This document shows, piece after piece, positions 27,984 to 36,390 of a stretch of DNA of 37,173 nt. The stretch is from Clavulina sp. PMI_390 (Eukaryota > Basidiomycota > Agaricomycetes > Cantharellales > Hydnaceae): assembly GCA_015039315.1 (NCBI GenBank), contig WIDE01000038.1:122431-159603 (forward strand), written 5' to 3'. A model generated the notes under the pieces. It had not been told where the DNA came from. It did not search any database and saw nothing but the letters and a program-made list of their open reading frames with translations. Position numbers and translations under genes: made by a program. Position 1 is the first letter of the stretch, and each line of letters begins with the position of its first letter.

Positions 27984-29306
27984 ATGCATATCAACTCTCT
28001 TCCCATTGAACTGCTCCAAGACATTTTTACGCTCAGCACCGTAAACTCTAGCGAGCGAGTTTCTGTTGAGACTCGTCACCCTGTGTGCGCCATCGACTTT
28101 GCCAAGCATAGGGAACATTTGACTATGCCGCTAACTCTCAGCTACGTCTGTGGCCGGTGGCGCTCCGCCGCCCTCGCTTTGGGCAAACTTTGGTCCACGA
28201 TCATTATCTTCCTTCGCCACTCCAATGAAAAGGAGTTGTCTATCTTGTCGTGGCATTTGGAACGTGCAAGTGCTTGGCCCTTACACGTAACGATCAAAGC
28301 AACTTCGGGCCTCGAATATAACACCTCTGAGTCTCAGTCATGGAAGCTCATACACGAACACCTCCCTCGGTGCCAATCCCTCACTTTTGCTAGCCTCTCC
28401 CTCACTATTTATGATCGCTTGTTTCCCCTCTCCGGTCCGCTTCCTTTACTAAGTCGCATCCAAATTGGTTTTGATATTTGGCCATTGCTTGTGCAAGATG
28501 TTGTCCCACCTACAGGCCATCGCCCGGGCTTGTTTGATGACCCGGCATGCGCTCCCTGTTTCGATATCTTACATTTAGACAATCCTCCACTTGATGTGAT
28601 CGAAGAGATGCCTCTCTCGTCACTGCAACAGCTTGGCTTCCTCTTTATCAATGTCGACTACCCTCACCTGTGGGACCTCTTGAGAGAATGCACCTCATTG
28701 AGGGATCTCCAGATCCCTCTTCAATTCGGAGATAGCCCATTCCCATACCCGCAATCAACTCTATCGCTCCCGCTCCTCAAACATCTTTTTGTTCGAGACT
28801 GCAACCTTGATCACCTTGTTATAGCTCCTGATCTCCAAGAGCTCATCTGCATGGAGTATCGCGGGGAACTTGATCAGAGCCATGTTCCCTTCATCCACAA
28901 ACTGGTCCTCGTATTCCCTCACGAACAAAGGGAGCCATTCACAATCACCTGGTCTCCGCCTGACTGGTCTTGTAAAGTGGAGGAACTCACCTTCGGTGCC
29001 CCTCCAGCGGGTCTTCGTGGTACGCTAAGCGCTCTCCGAGAGGATGAGGGGTCAGAACCTGCATCAGGAGCAGTGTTCCGATGGCTTCCTAACTTGAAAT
29101 CTCTTGTATTTGATTCTCCGGGCTTTCCTTCCTGGTCCTCGGATACACAAGATATGGAGCACGAGCGCATCGCCATGGACGACATCGCAGCTGTTCTCAA
29201 AATGAGGGAAAACCTTCATGTCCGTATTCATCACAACAGGCATATGCCAGAAAATCAATGGGCGGGTTTGTCGGCTCGCTTTGGCGGAAGGATATCAACT
29301 CAGTAG
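27984..29306 (+). CDS. F-box/LRR-like protein, subfamily D, array gene 1
   Basis: A single-exon gene of 440 residues. The start is the ATG at 27984, one codon inside the longer frame that opens with GTG. It begins with INSLPIELLQDIF; after a roughly 25-residue spacer comes the block 'HLTMPLTLSYVCGRWRS' and then G-K-L-W. This is the F-box, lengthened by an insertion shared across the array. The C-terminal body contains the subfamily hallmarks: an 'F-D-D-P-A-C-A-P' segment, a 'PYPQSTLSLPLLKHL' segment, the 'DCNLDHLVI' motif, an 'FTITWSPPDW' segment and the end 'GLSARFGGRIST'. It is divergent from the subfamily-C gene and followed 379 nt later by array gene 2. Presumed SCF substrate receptor. 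Confidence 0.88.
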   Translation: MHINSLPIELLQDIFTLSTVNSSERVSVETRHPVCAIDFAKHREHLTMPLTLSYVCGRWRSAALALGKLWSTIIIFLRHSNEKELSILSWHLERASAWPLHVTIKATSGLEYNTSESQSWKLIHEHLPRCQSLTFASLSLTIYDRLFPLSGPLPLLSRIQIGFDIWPLLVQDVVPPTGHRPGLFDDPACAPCFDILHLDNPPLDVIEEMPLSSLQQLGFLFINVDYPHLWDLLRECTSLRDLQIPLQFGDSPFPYPQSTLSLPLLKHLFVRDCNLDHLVIAPDLQELICMEYRGELDQSHVPFIHKLVLVFPHEQREPFTITWSPPDWSCKVEELTFGAPPAGLRGTLSALREDEGSEPASGAVFRWLPNLKSLVFDSPGFPSWSSDTQDMEHERIAMDDIAAVLKMRENLHVRIHHNRHMPENQWAGLSARFGGRISTQ

Positions 29307-29685
29307 GAATTGTGGTATAATATAGGCTCTTTGTGATAAAAGGTAGCGCGAATCATTATCTGGCATTTCCCCTTTTGTACATGGCTATATTTCGTGCAGT
29401 AATGTCATTGACCAATTTGGGTCCAACTCATTGTAGCCAGAAATCATACTTTTCGAAACTTGCGTGTGCTGCTTCGACTCAAGAATAACAGCGGCCCACA
29501 CTCCGTTGACTGGCAACCCTCACGGTCGGAAAACCGGGCTCAGAAACTTGAGGTTTGTTGAGCGGCCAAATACAACCAATCACAGCCACGCCACCCCGTC
29601 ATCCTTGGCCCTCCACCAGTAAATCTGATTCCGGATTGCAGCTGAACCAGCTAACGCGCCGCAACCTCTATCAAACGAAGGAACG
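29307..29685. other. array spacer 1
   Basis: Holds the 3' flank of array gene 1 and the promoter of gene 2; no gene. The CCCACRCTCC block lies at 29495. Confidence 0.5.
29495..29507 (+). promoter_or_regulatory. shared upstream block CCCACRCTCC, copy 2
   Basis: CCCACACTCCGTT, 191 nt upstream of the ATG at 29686; differs from copy 1 at one base in 13. Confidence 0.35.
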
Positions 29686-31029
29686 ATGGCAAGCATCCAG
29701 AGTCTCCCCGTCGAATTGCTCCGAACGATCTTTATTTTGAGTGTTGTGAACCCAAGCAAGCGGCCTCCGGATCATCGCCCAGTTTGCTTGATCGATTCTG
29801 TGGAGCGCAGAAAACATCTGACCATACCACTGACTCTCAGCTATACCTGTCGCCAGTGGCGCTCCGTGACCCTTGACATGGGCCATCTTTGGTCCACCGT
29901 CAATATTCCCCTTAATCATGATCTCACTCCAACTGAGATGTCCATGACTTTGTGGCATATGAAACGTGCCGGTAGTTTTCCATTAGATCTCACGGTCAGC
30001 GCATCGCTCGATATCGAGAAGGAACCTCAGGATACTCTGATCCAGCTGTGGGAATTCGTCCTTAACTGCCTCCCTCATTGCCAATCTCTCACTTTCCCTG
30101 ACCTCCCCCAATCTACCTATCAGAAAATGTTCCCCATTTCCTGCCCTCTCCCGCAACTGAGGCATATATCTATTAATATCAAATACTCATTGCTGGCTAC
30201 ATTACACTTCGCTTTGACGCCTCCCGTTCCTTGGAATAGTTTGTTTGATAACGCGGACCGGGCTCCCTCTCTTGAGTCTCTCCACATGCATGATCCCCGG
30301 CTGTACATGCTCGATAAAATGCCCCTCCCAGCCCTGCAAAACCTCTGGATGTCAAGGATTCAGCCAAACCAATCCTCTCATCTATGGAGTATCTTGAGGC
30401 AGTGCACTGCGTTGAAGGATCTTCATCTACCATCCATAATCAGTAGGGGCGCGTTTCCATACCCCGAATCGCCTCTACCACTCCCAAGTCTCGAAAAACT
30501 TTTTCTTCACGATTGCGACCTCGATAGGCTAATCATAGCGCCTCGTCTCCGGAATCTCACGTGCTTTAACTATCGCGGAGGGCTTAATCGGAGCCATATC
30601 CCATCCATCCATGAGATCACCCTCATTCTCGAACCGCAAACAGCGCCATTCACCTTCAAATGGTCTCCCCTCGAATGGATGCGTGATGTCGAGAAACTCA
30701 CATTTGGAATCCTTCCAGCCGATCTCCGTGCTACACTCACCGCTCTCCAAGAGAACGAAAAACTCGTACCTTCTGTGGGGGTAGAATTCCGAAACCTTCC
30801 TAACCTGAAACATCTCGCATTCGATTCTCCCGGCTTTCCCTTCACGGGACCCCACGTGCAAGATAGCGAGTGCGAGCTTGTAGCGATGAACGATATTGCA
30901 GCTATTCTTGAGCTACGGGATAGCCTCCATGTGCAGGTCCATGGAAGCATGCATATGCCCGAGGATCAATGGGCTGGACTGTCAGCTCGCTTCAGCGGAA
31001 GAATATCGACCATAGCAAGTGGGATGTAG
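29686..31029 (+). CDS. F-box/LRR-like protein, subfamily D, array gene 2
   Basis: A single-exon gene of 447 residues (MASIQSLPVELLRTIF), the longest of the array. The lengthened F-box ends with 'HLTIPLTLSYTCRQWRS', where the usual Val before Cys is Thr, then G-H-L-W. The body carries 'FDNADRAPSLESLHM', 'MPLPALQNLWM', 'PYPESPLPLPSLEKL', the 'DCDLDRLIIAP' motif, 'FTFKWSPLEW' and 'GLSARFSGRIST', followed by six extra residues before the stop. No stops or frameshifts. It is flanked by array genes 1 and 3 in the same orientation. Presumed SCF substrate receptor. Confidence 0.88.
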   Translation: MASIQSLPVELLRTIFILSVVNPSKRPPDHRPVCLIDSVERRKHLTIPLTLSYTCRQWRSVTLDMGHLWSTVNIPLNHDLTPTEMSMTLWHMKRAGSFPLDLTVSASLDIEKEPQDTLIQLWEFVLNCLPHCQSLTFPDLPQSTYQKMFPISCPLPQLRHISINIKYSLLATLHFALTPPVPWNSLFDNADRAPSLESLHMHDPRLYMLDKMPLPALQNLWMSRIQPNQSSHLWSILRQCTALKDLHLPSIISRGAFPYPESPLPLPSLEKLFLHDCDLDRLIIAPRLRNLTCFNYRGGLNRSHIPSIHEITLILEPQTAPFTFKWSPLEWMRDVEKLTFGILPADLRATLTALQENEKLVPSVGVEFRNLPNLKHLAFDSPGFPFTGPHVQDSECELVAMNDIAAILELRDSLHVQVHGSMHMPEDQWAGLSARFSGRISTIASGM

Positions 31030-31430
31030 TAGAGCATACAGTATGTGCAGAGAAACTCGACTCTTGCGGCGGAGAATAGGATTTATTATCCGCCGGATAT
31101 TATCTTTTTGTTCATTGTAATCCAGGCCATATTGTCACCACACAGATTTCCAAGCGCAGTTGTTAGAGGCAAGAACAACTGTGTTTTGGTTCCACGTCAC
31201 TTGGCCAGTGTGCTCGATTGAGTTGTAATATCGCATTTAGCGGACGACCATTGTCGCCCACGCTCCCTATCATCAGCAACACTTGTGGTCATCGTGTAAA
31301 GGTTCCGCACTAAGCCAAACAAGGCAGGCTATTCCCGCGCTCTGTCAAACTCTCCACCAGCACGTCTCTTCCAAATCAATTTTTTAGCCAGATACGATCC
31401 ATTCTTGTTTCTTGCTGTGTAAGAGCAGAT
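31030..31430. other. array spacer 2, with 13-bp palindrome
   Basis: No gene. A perfect short palindrome, TATCCGCCGGATA, lies at 31087-31099, about 60 nt after the stop of array gene 2, and the CCCACRCTCC block is at 31257. Confidence 0.5.
31257..31269 (+). promoter_or_regulatory. shared upstream block CCCACRCTCC, copy 3
   Basis: The first 11 bases match copy 1 except for the base after CTCC (C instead of G); 174 nt upstream of the ATG at 31431. Confidence 0.3.
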
Positions 31431-32750
31431 ATGGCACGGATAAACGCTCTCCCTGTTGAGCTGCTCCAATCAATCTTCACTCTCGCCACCGTCGCCTCCG
31501 GCGCAGGACTTTCAGATCATCATCCAATCTGTTCGATGGATTCCGCCAAACATAGGAAACATCTGACCACTCCGCTGACCATCAGCTATGTATGCAGTCA
31601 GTGGCGCTCTGTTTCCCTTGTGACGGGCCAACTTTGGTCTAGACTTATCATTTCTTTCGATGATTCTACCGAAATGGAGATATATATCGTATCATTGCAG
31701 GCCGAACGTTCGGGTAGTTGCCCTTTAGATATCACCGTTGATGCATTTACGAGTACCGAATACGGCCACGCTGAGTTCCGGTTGTGGGGGATTATCCTCT
31801 CCTACACACCGAGATGCCATTCTCTGGCTATCCTCAACCTTTCCCTCTCGTTCTATCGCCACATATTTCCCATACATGGCTCTCTTCCTCTACTGGGTCA
31901 ACTTCAGGTTGATTTCAAGAACACTCCGGAGTTTCTTCTGCGCATTGCTTTCGCAGCTCCGGTCAATTACCCAAGATTGTTTGATGACCCCGGATGCGTT
32001 CCCGTCTTCAAAATGCTCCATTTGGGTGATCCTCGGCCGTCCCTGCTGGAGAAGATGCCTCTCTCGACACTTCAGCGGCTTCATATGACCACAATACTTG
32101 ATTCTGAAATCTCTCAGTTGTGGGACCTCTTGAGCCAATGCACGTCGTTGAGGGATCTCCGTCTCCCCGTGCAAATTGCCGGCAATCCATTCCCATACCC
32201 TCAATCCCCTCCACTACTACCACATCTTCAAACGCTTTTTGTCGAGGACTGCAACCTCGATCAGCTGATTATCTGCCCTTCTCTCGATAAACTCATCTGC
32301 TCGGCCTATCTCGGAGAGGTTAATCGAAGCCATCCTCCATTCATCCATGAGCTGTCGCTCTTACTGCCTGCGTACGCACTGCCGTTCACGATCAACTGGT
32401 CCCCGCCTGAATGGACTCGTAATGTTGAGGTGCTCACGTTCGGGGTACTCCCATCTGATCTCCATGGCCCACTTTGTGCGCGACGAGACACTCCAGAACT
32501 GGAGGCTGGAGTGGAAATACTATTTCAACATTTCCCCCGTCTGAAGTCCCTCGTATTCGACTCTCCTGGGTTCCCTCGCCTGTTCCCGAATAGGCGAGAG
32601 GTGGAGCGCGAACTCGTCGCTATCAACGAGGTTGCTGCGATTCTCGAGGCACGAGAAAATCTCTGCGTGAAGGTGCTCGGCAACCAGCATATGGCGGAGG
32701 ACCATTGGCATATTCTCTCAACACGCTTTGGCGGACGAATTTCGACTTGA
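31431..32750 (+). CDS. F-box/LRR-like protein, subfamily D, array gene 3
   Basis: A single-exon gene of 439 residues (MARINALPVELLQSIF). The lengthened F-box includes 'CSMDSAKHRKHLTTPL' and 'ISYVCSQWRS', then G-Q-L-W. The body has 'FDDPGCVPVFKMLHLGDP', 'MPLSTLQRLHM', 'CTSLRDLRLP', 'PYPQSPPLLPHLQTL', the 'DCNLDQLII' motif, 'FTINWSPPEW' and the end 'LSTRFGGRIST'. It is especially close to array gene 1 in the 'DLL...CTSLRDL' region. The reading frame is intact and the ATG is the first one in frame. Presumed SCF substrate receptor. Confidence 0.88.
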   Translation: MARINALPVELLQSIFTLATVASGAGLSDHHPICSMDSAKHRKHLTTPLTISYVCSQWRSVSLVTGQLWSRLIISFDDSTEMEIYIVSLQAERSGSCPLDITVDAFTSTEYGHAEFRLWGIILSYTPRCHSLAILNLSLSFYRHIFPIHGSLPLLGQLQVDFKNTPEFLLRIAFAAPVNYPRLFDDPGCVPVFKMLHLGDPRPSLLEKMPLSTLQRLHMTTILDSEISQLWDLLSQCTSLRDLRLPVQIAGNPFPYPQSPPLLPHLQTLFVEDCNLDQLIICPSLDKLICSAYLGEVNRSHPPFIHELSLLLPAYALPFTINWSPPEWTRNVEVLTFGVLPSDLHGPLCARRDTPELEAGVEILFQHFPRLKSLVFDSPGFPRLFPNRREVERELVAINEVAAILEARENLCVKVLGNQHMAEDHWHILSTRFGGRIST

Positions 32751-33092
32751 CGGGTTTGTGCAATAGGAGATCGAGAACACTTAACGTAATTGGAGCAATT
32801 TCTATCTTCAATAAATTACCCCGCTATTGTCCTTTCTTGGATATATCTTGAACAAGTTAACAGCTTTAGGGATATGACTATGCTGTTCTTATGAACCAAT
32901 AGTTGTTTCGTTCTGGACGATCTCGCTTGAGCAGGTCCAAATAAGGCACAATAGCAACGCTTGTTCTTTCTTCAAGTATCCAAAAGAGAACGACGAAATC
33001 CTGGGGCTTAGCCACTGTAATTCTCCCAGTGTAATCCTACAGCGATTATTATCTCGGCCTTAGCCAGCCTAGCCTTCTCAGGATTCAGATCA
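32751..33092. other. array spacer 3
   Basis: AT-rich spacer with the 3' flank of gene 3 (an AATAAATT polyadenylation-like string near 32810) and the promoter of gene 4. No CCCACRCTCC block and no gene seen. Confidence 0.45.
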
Positions 33093-34376
33093 ATGGCACA
33101 TATCAACGCCCTTCCGGTCGAACTACTCCAAGGGCTGTTTGAGCTGGCGCTCCTTGAGCCCACCATCATCAGCAACTCAGTTTGCTCCATCGATTCTGCA
33201 CGGCATCGTCGTCACTTGACCATCCCATTGACTCTCAGCTACGTCTGCGCACAATGGCGTAGCATCACACTCTCTACGGGCCTCCTCTGGTCTTCGATAG
33301 TCGTCCTTTACCGCTATTACACCCCGCTCGAAATCTCTATTCTTACCTGGCAACTTAAACGTGCCGGAAACTGCCCCCTCAACGTGACGATTGACATGGC
33401 TGGCCTCGTGGACTACCCCAACATATCGCGATCGTGGGAGTTCATCCTGAACCACCTTCCTCAATGCGAAACCCTCATATTTCCTGATATCCCAACTCCT
33501 GTCTATAGAAAAATATTCCCACTTCGTGGTCCCCTCCCCCGTCTGAGAAGAATCTCGATCAAACCCCTTGCGCGAATCACACCCAGTCCCTCGTTACCAA
33601 CCCCCAGTATCTTCGAAGCGCCAGACTCTGCGACATCGTTGCAATCTCTCCACATTGACATTCCGCAGATCTACATGATTGATACTGTGTTGTTCTTGAC
33701 ACTCACCCAACTTCACTTATCCAACCTTGAAGCGGGAGAGAGAGAACACGCTCGCCTTTACAATTTGATGAGGGATTGTGCCTTATTAGTGGATTTACAT
33801 CTATCAGCCCCTTCGGGCAGAGGCCCTCTTCCCTACCCTTCATCACCTCTGTTCCTCCCGCGCCTCAAATCACTCTCAATTCAAGACTGTAATCTTGACA
33901 AACTGCTCAAATCCCCTTCACTCCAGAAACTCAAATGCTCAAGTTATCACAAGGAGATTGATCGCTGTCACCTCCCCTCCATCCGACAACTTCACCTTCT
34001 ATTTTCGTATGAGATAGATCCTTCGAATCTCCTTTGGACCCCCGCAGCATGGACTCATGATGTCGAAACCCTTATGGTTGACGCTCTTCCCGCCAATCTC
34101 CGGTCCACGTTATGCACTCTTCAGAAATACGGAGAACAGCATTCGGACGGGCGTTCGAAATTCCAATATCTCCCTCATCTGAAGTATCTTATCTTGGAGT
34201 CACCAAAATTCCCATTTACTGAGGAACATGCGCGCAACGCCGTGCGCGAGCTCGAGGCTATCCTTGTGGCACGCTCAAACCTTCGCGTGCGGATCATCGG
34301 GATTGTACTGTATCTAGTCGGGAAGCAGTTGTCTGACCTATCGACACGTGTTGGAGGTCGGTTATCCAGTAGATAA
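33093..34376 (+). CDS. F-box/LRR-like protein, subfamily D, array gene 4
   Basis: A single-exon gene of 427 residues (MAHINALPVELLQGLF), slightly shorter in the spacer inside the F-box. That region ends in 'HRRHLTIPLTLSYVCAQWRS' and G-L-L-W. The body has 'FEAPDSATSLQSLHIDIP', 'PYPSSPLFLPRLKSL', the 'DCNLDKLLKSP' motif, 'LLWTPAAW' and an end 'LSTRVGGRLS' in which the Phe of the usual R-F-G-G-R is Val. Intact frame, same orientation as its neighbours. More diverged from array genes 1-3 than they are from each other, judging by eye. Presumed SCF substrate receptor. Confidence 0.87.
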   Translation: MAHINALPVELLQGLFELALLEPTIISNSVCSIDSARHRRHLTIPLTLSYVCAQWRSITLSTGLLWSSIVVLYRYYTPLEISILTWQLKRAGNCPLNVTIDMAGLVDYPNISRSWEFILNHLPQCETLIFPDIPTPVYRKIFPLRGPLPRLRRISIKPLARITPSPSLPTPSIFEAPDSATSLQSLHIDIPQIYMIDTVLFLTLTQLHLSNLEAGEREHARLYNLMRDCALLVDLHLSAPSGRGPLPYPSSPLFLPRLKSLSIQDCNLDKLLKSPSLQKLKCSSYHKEIDRCHLPSIRQLHLLFSYEIDPSNLLWTPAAWTHDVETLMVDALPANLRSTLCTLQKYGEQHSDGRSKFQYLPHLKYLILESPKFPFTEEHARNAVRELEAILVARSNLRVRIIGIVLYLVGKQLSDLSTRVGGRLSSR

Positions 34377-34690
34377 TATTGCCAAAAGTGCAGATGAATG
34401 TTGTGGTTTGTGAGTCTCCTCCGCAGTAGTTGGTAGTCTATTTGAAGCGTTCTTATGATACTCACACAATCACCCACGCGAGAAATGTATATGGAAGAGC
34501 GCTAGAAGTTGCTAATTAGGAAAGGTCTGGGACAACATGAGCAAACTGATACTGCCTTATCATCCAACCTTTTTGTAAGTCAGACAAGTGAACCGTTCTG
34601 ATCGTTCTTATCCTTATCTTCGCCGTGAACTAGCTATCAGGTGCTTTTCGTACTGCTAAGCCCATATACTACCTGGGTCGAGCGACACCA
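34377..34690. other. array spacer 4
   Basis: Short spacer, no gene. A CCCACGCG at about 34478 resembles the start of the upstream block seen at the first three array genes, but the match does not continue. Confidence 0.4.
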
Positions 34691-35986
34691 ATGGTCCAAA
34701 TCAGCTCCTTTCCTGTAGAACTGATCCAGTCCATTTTCATCCTGGCGACTATCACCTGCCCAAATGCTAGTGCTCCAACCTATTACATTGACGCTGCGGA
34801 CCATCGTCGACATCTGACCACATCATTAACAATCAGCTACGTGTGCAGCGAATGGCGCTCAATTGCTCTTTCCACCGGCCAGCTGTGGTCGCGAGTTATC
34901 GTTCTTCTCTCCAAATCTACTACACGAGAGATGAAGATACTGGAATGGCATCTCACGCGTGCAGGGGGATGTCCTCTCGATGTCACGGTCGATTCGTGCG
35001 GTTGGTATCCTCGGCATTCACCAACGCCACCCATTCTGTGGGGACTCATTCGTCCCCGCTTCCCTCAGTGTCGGTCCCTTTCACTCCCCTGGGTCACCCA
35101 GGACCTCCACAACATAATATTCCCTCTCCGGGGATCGTTCCCTTATCTTGAAATTCTCGATGTGTGGTTTAGAGACGCACACCCGTCAGATCTTGCAGCC
35201 AGCATATTTGACGACCCCACATCCACTCCCTCTCTGGAGTCGTTGAAGCTAACTAACCCACATGTGAGGATGTTGCACAATATCACTCTTCCGATGCTGA
35301 AACACTTCTATTTTGGCTACCCACGCCGCACTGATATCCACGAAATTTACGACTTGTTGAGGAGTTGCACCTCCTTGACGAATCTATCGTTTACGTCCTC
35401 TAGACTTGGAGAAGATATGCCTTACCCTCTCTCACCCGTGACGCTCCCAGCTCTCTCCTCACTCTCAATCCTCGATTGTGACTTGGATCGTGTGATCCGT
35501 CCCTCCTCTCTTCGTTATCTTGAATGCTGGGGCTATCGCGGGGCGATTGATCACAACAACCTCTCCTCCATCCGGGATCTCACCTTGTCATTCTCAGCGA
35601 GTGCAACGTCTTTTGCTCAGAACTGGCTCCCTCCAGCATGGATGCGCGGGGTGGAGGTGCTCACTATGATAGGAACCCCAACAGGCATACCAGGCTGCGC
35701 AGCGCTGTGCGCCTTGGAGCCTTTTCACCCAGATCTAGGGGTATCTAGGAAGGTTTCATACTTTCCCTGCCTCAAATCCCTGGTTATCGATGTTCAGGTC
35801 TTCTTGTTCGGCCCCACGCAAGCCCGTGATACTGTGCGTGATCTCAACTCCATCCTTGCCGCTCGAGTAGACCTGCGAGCACGAGTGTCAGGGAGACTTA
35901 TCCCAGAAGGTGAAATAGAGCTCAGCGATCTCTTGGATCGCTTCGGAAGTCGAGTCTCATTCCTGCCTGTAGTGGCTGAAGAGTAA
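34691..35986 (+). CDS. F-box/LRR-like protein, subfamily D, array gene 5
   Basis: A single-exon gene of 431 residues (MVQISSFPVELIQSIF). The first F-box motif has Phe-Pro in place of the usual Leu-Pro. The domain continues with 'YIDAADHRRHLTTSLT' and 'ISYVCSEWRS', then G-Q-L-W. The body has 'FDDPTSTPSLESLKLTNP', 'LLRSCTSLTNLSF', 'PYPLSPVTLPALSSL', the 'DCDLDRVIRPS' motif, 'NWLPPAWMRGVEVLTM' and an end 'LLDRFGSRVS'. The frame is intact. It is closest to array gene 6 in the 'LTNPH...ML' region. Presumed SCF substrate receptor. Confidence 0.87.
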   Translation: MVQISSFPVELIQSIFILATITCPNASAPTYYIDAADHRRHLTTSLTISYVCSEWRSIALSTGQLWSRVIVLLSKSTTREMKILEWHLTRAGGCPLDVTVDSCGWYPRHSPTPPILWGLIRPRFPQCRSLSLPWVTQDLHNIIFPLRGSFPYLEILDVWFRDAHPSDLAASIFDDPTSTPSLESLKLTNPHVRMLHNITLPMLKHFYFGYPRRTDIHEIYDLLRSCTSLTNLSFTSSRLGEDMPYPLSPVTLPALSSLSILDCDLDRVIRPSSLRYLECWGYRGAIDHNNLSSIRDLTLSFSASATSFAQNWLPPAWMRGVEVLTMIGTPTGIPGCAALCALEPFHPDLGVSRKVSYFPCLKSLVIDVQVFLFGPTQARDTVRDLNSILAARVDLRARVSGRLIPEGEIELSDLLDRFGSRVSFLPVVAEE

Positions 35987-36390
35987 GATATCTGCAATAC
36001 TTTGTTCCAGTTATATGCGCCAAAGATATTGCTGCTGCCCGTGCATGAGTGGTTCATATGGACTAACTCATCACCCGCGGATATTGTGTATAGTATTGGA
36101 GGCGCCGTGCAAAACTTTTTGATACGATTTTGGTATATATTTAGTACATAAATCCATCGCTTTTATGGCGGAACAGTACGAGTGTTTTGGGCGAGGATGA
36201 ATCAGAGTATGAGCCTAGAGCAACACAAGACCAAATAGACCCTGCCACACGCGACCTCTGGCTGAACCAGACCACGGAGAGTTTCACACTTTCGATCACT
36301 TGTGTTCCCGCCGCTGTCCCTTTGAGCGAGTTGCGTCGTGCTTGCAACATTGGAGGGCAACTCTTCTCCCTCCTCCATGCAAACTGATCA
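35987..36390. other. array spacer 5
   Basis: 3' flank of gene 5 and promoter of gene 6. A TATATATTTAG string near 36132 could be a TATA element for gene 6, but it is about 250 nt from the ATG. No gene seen. Confidence 0.4.
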
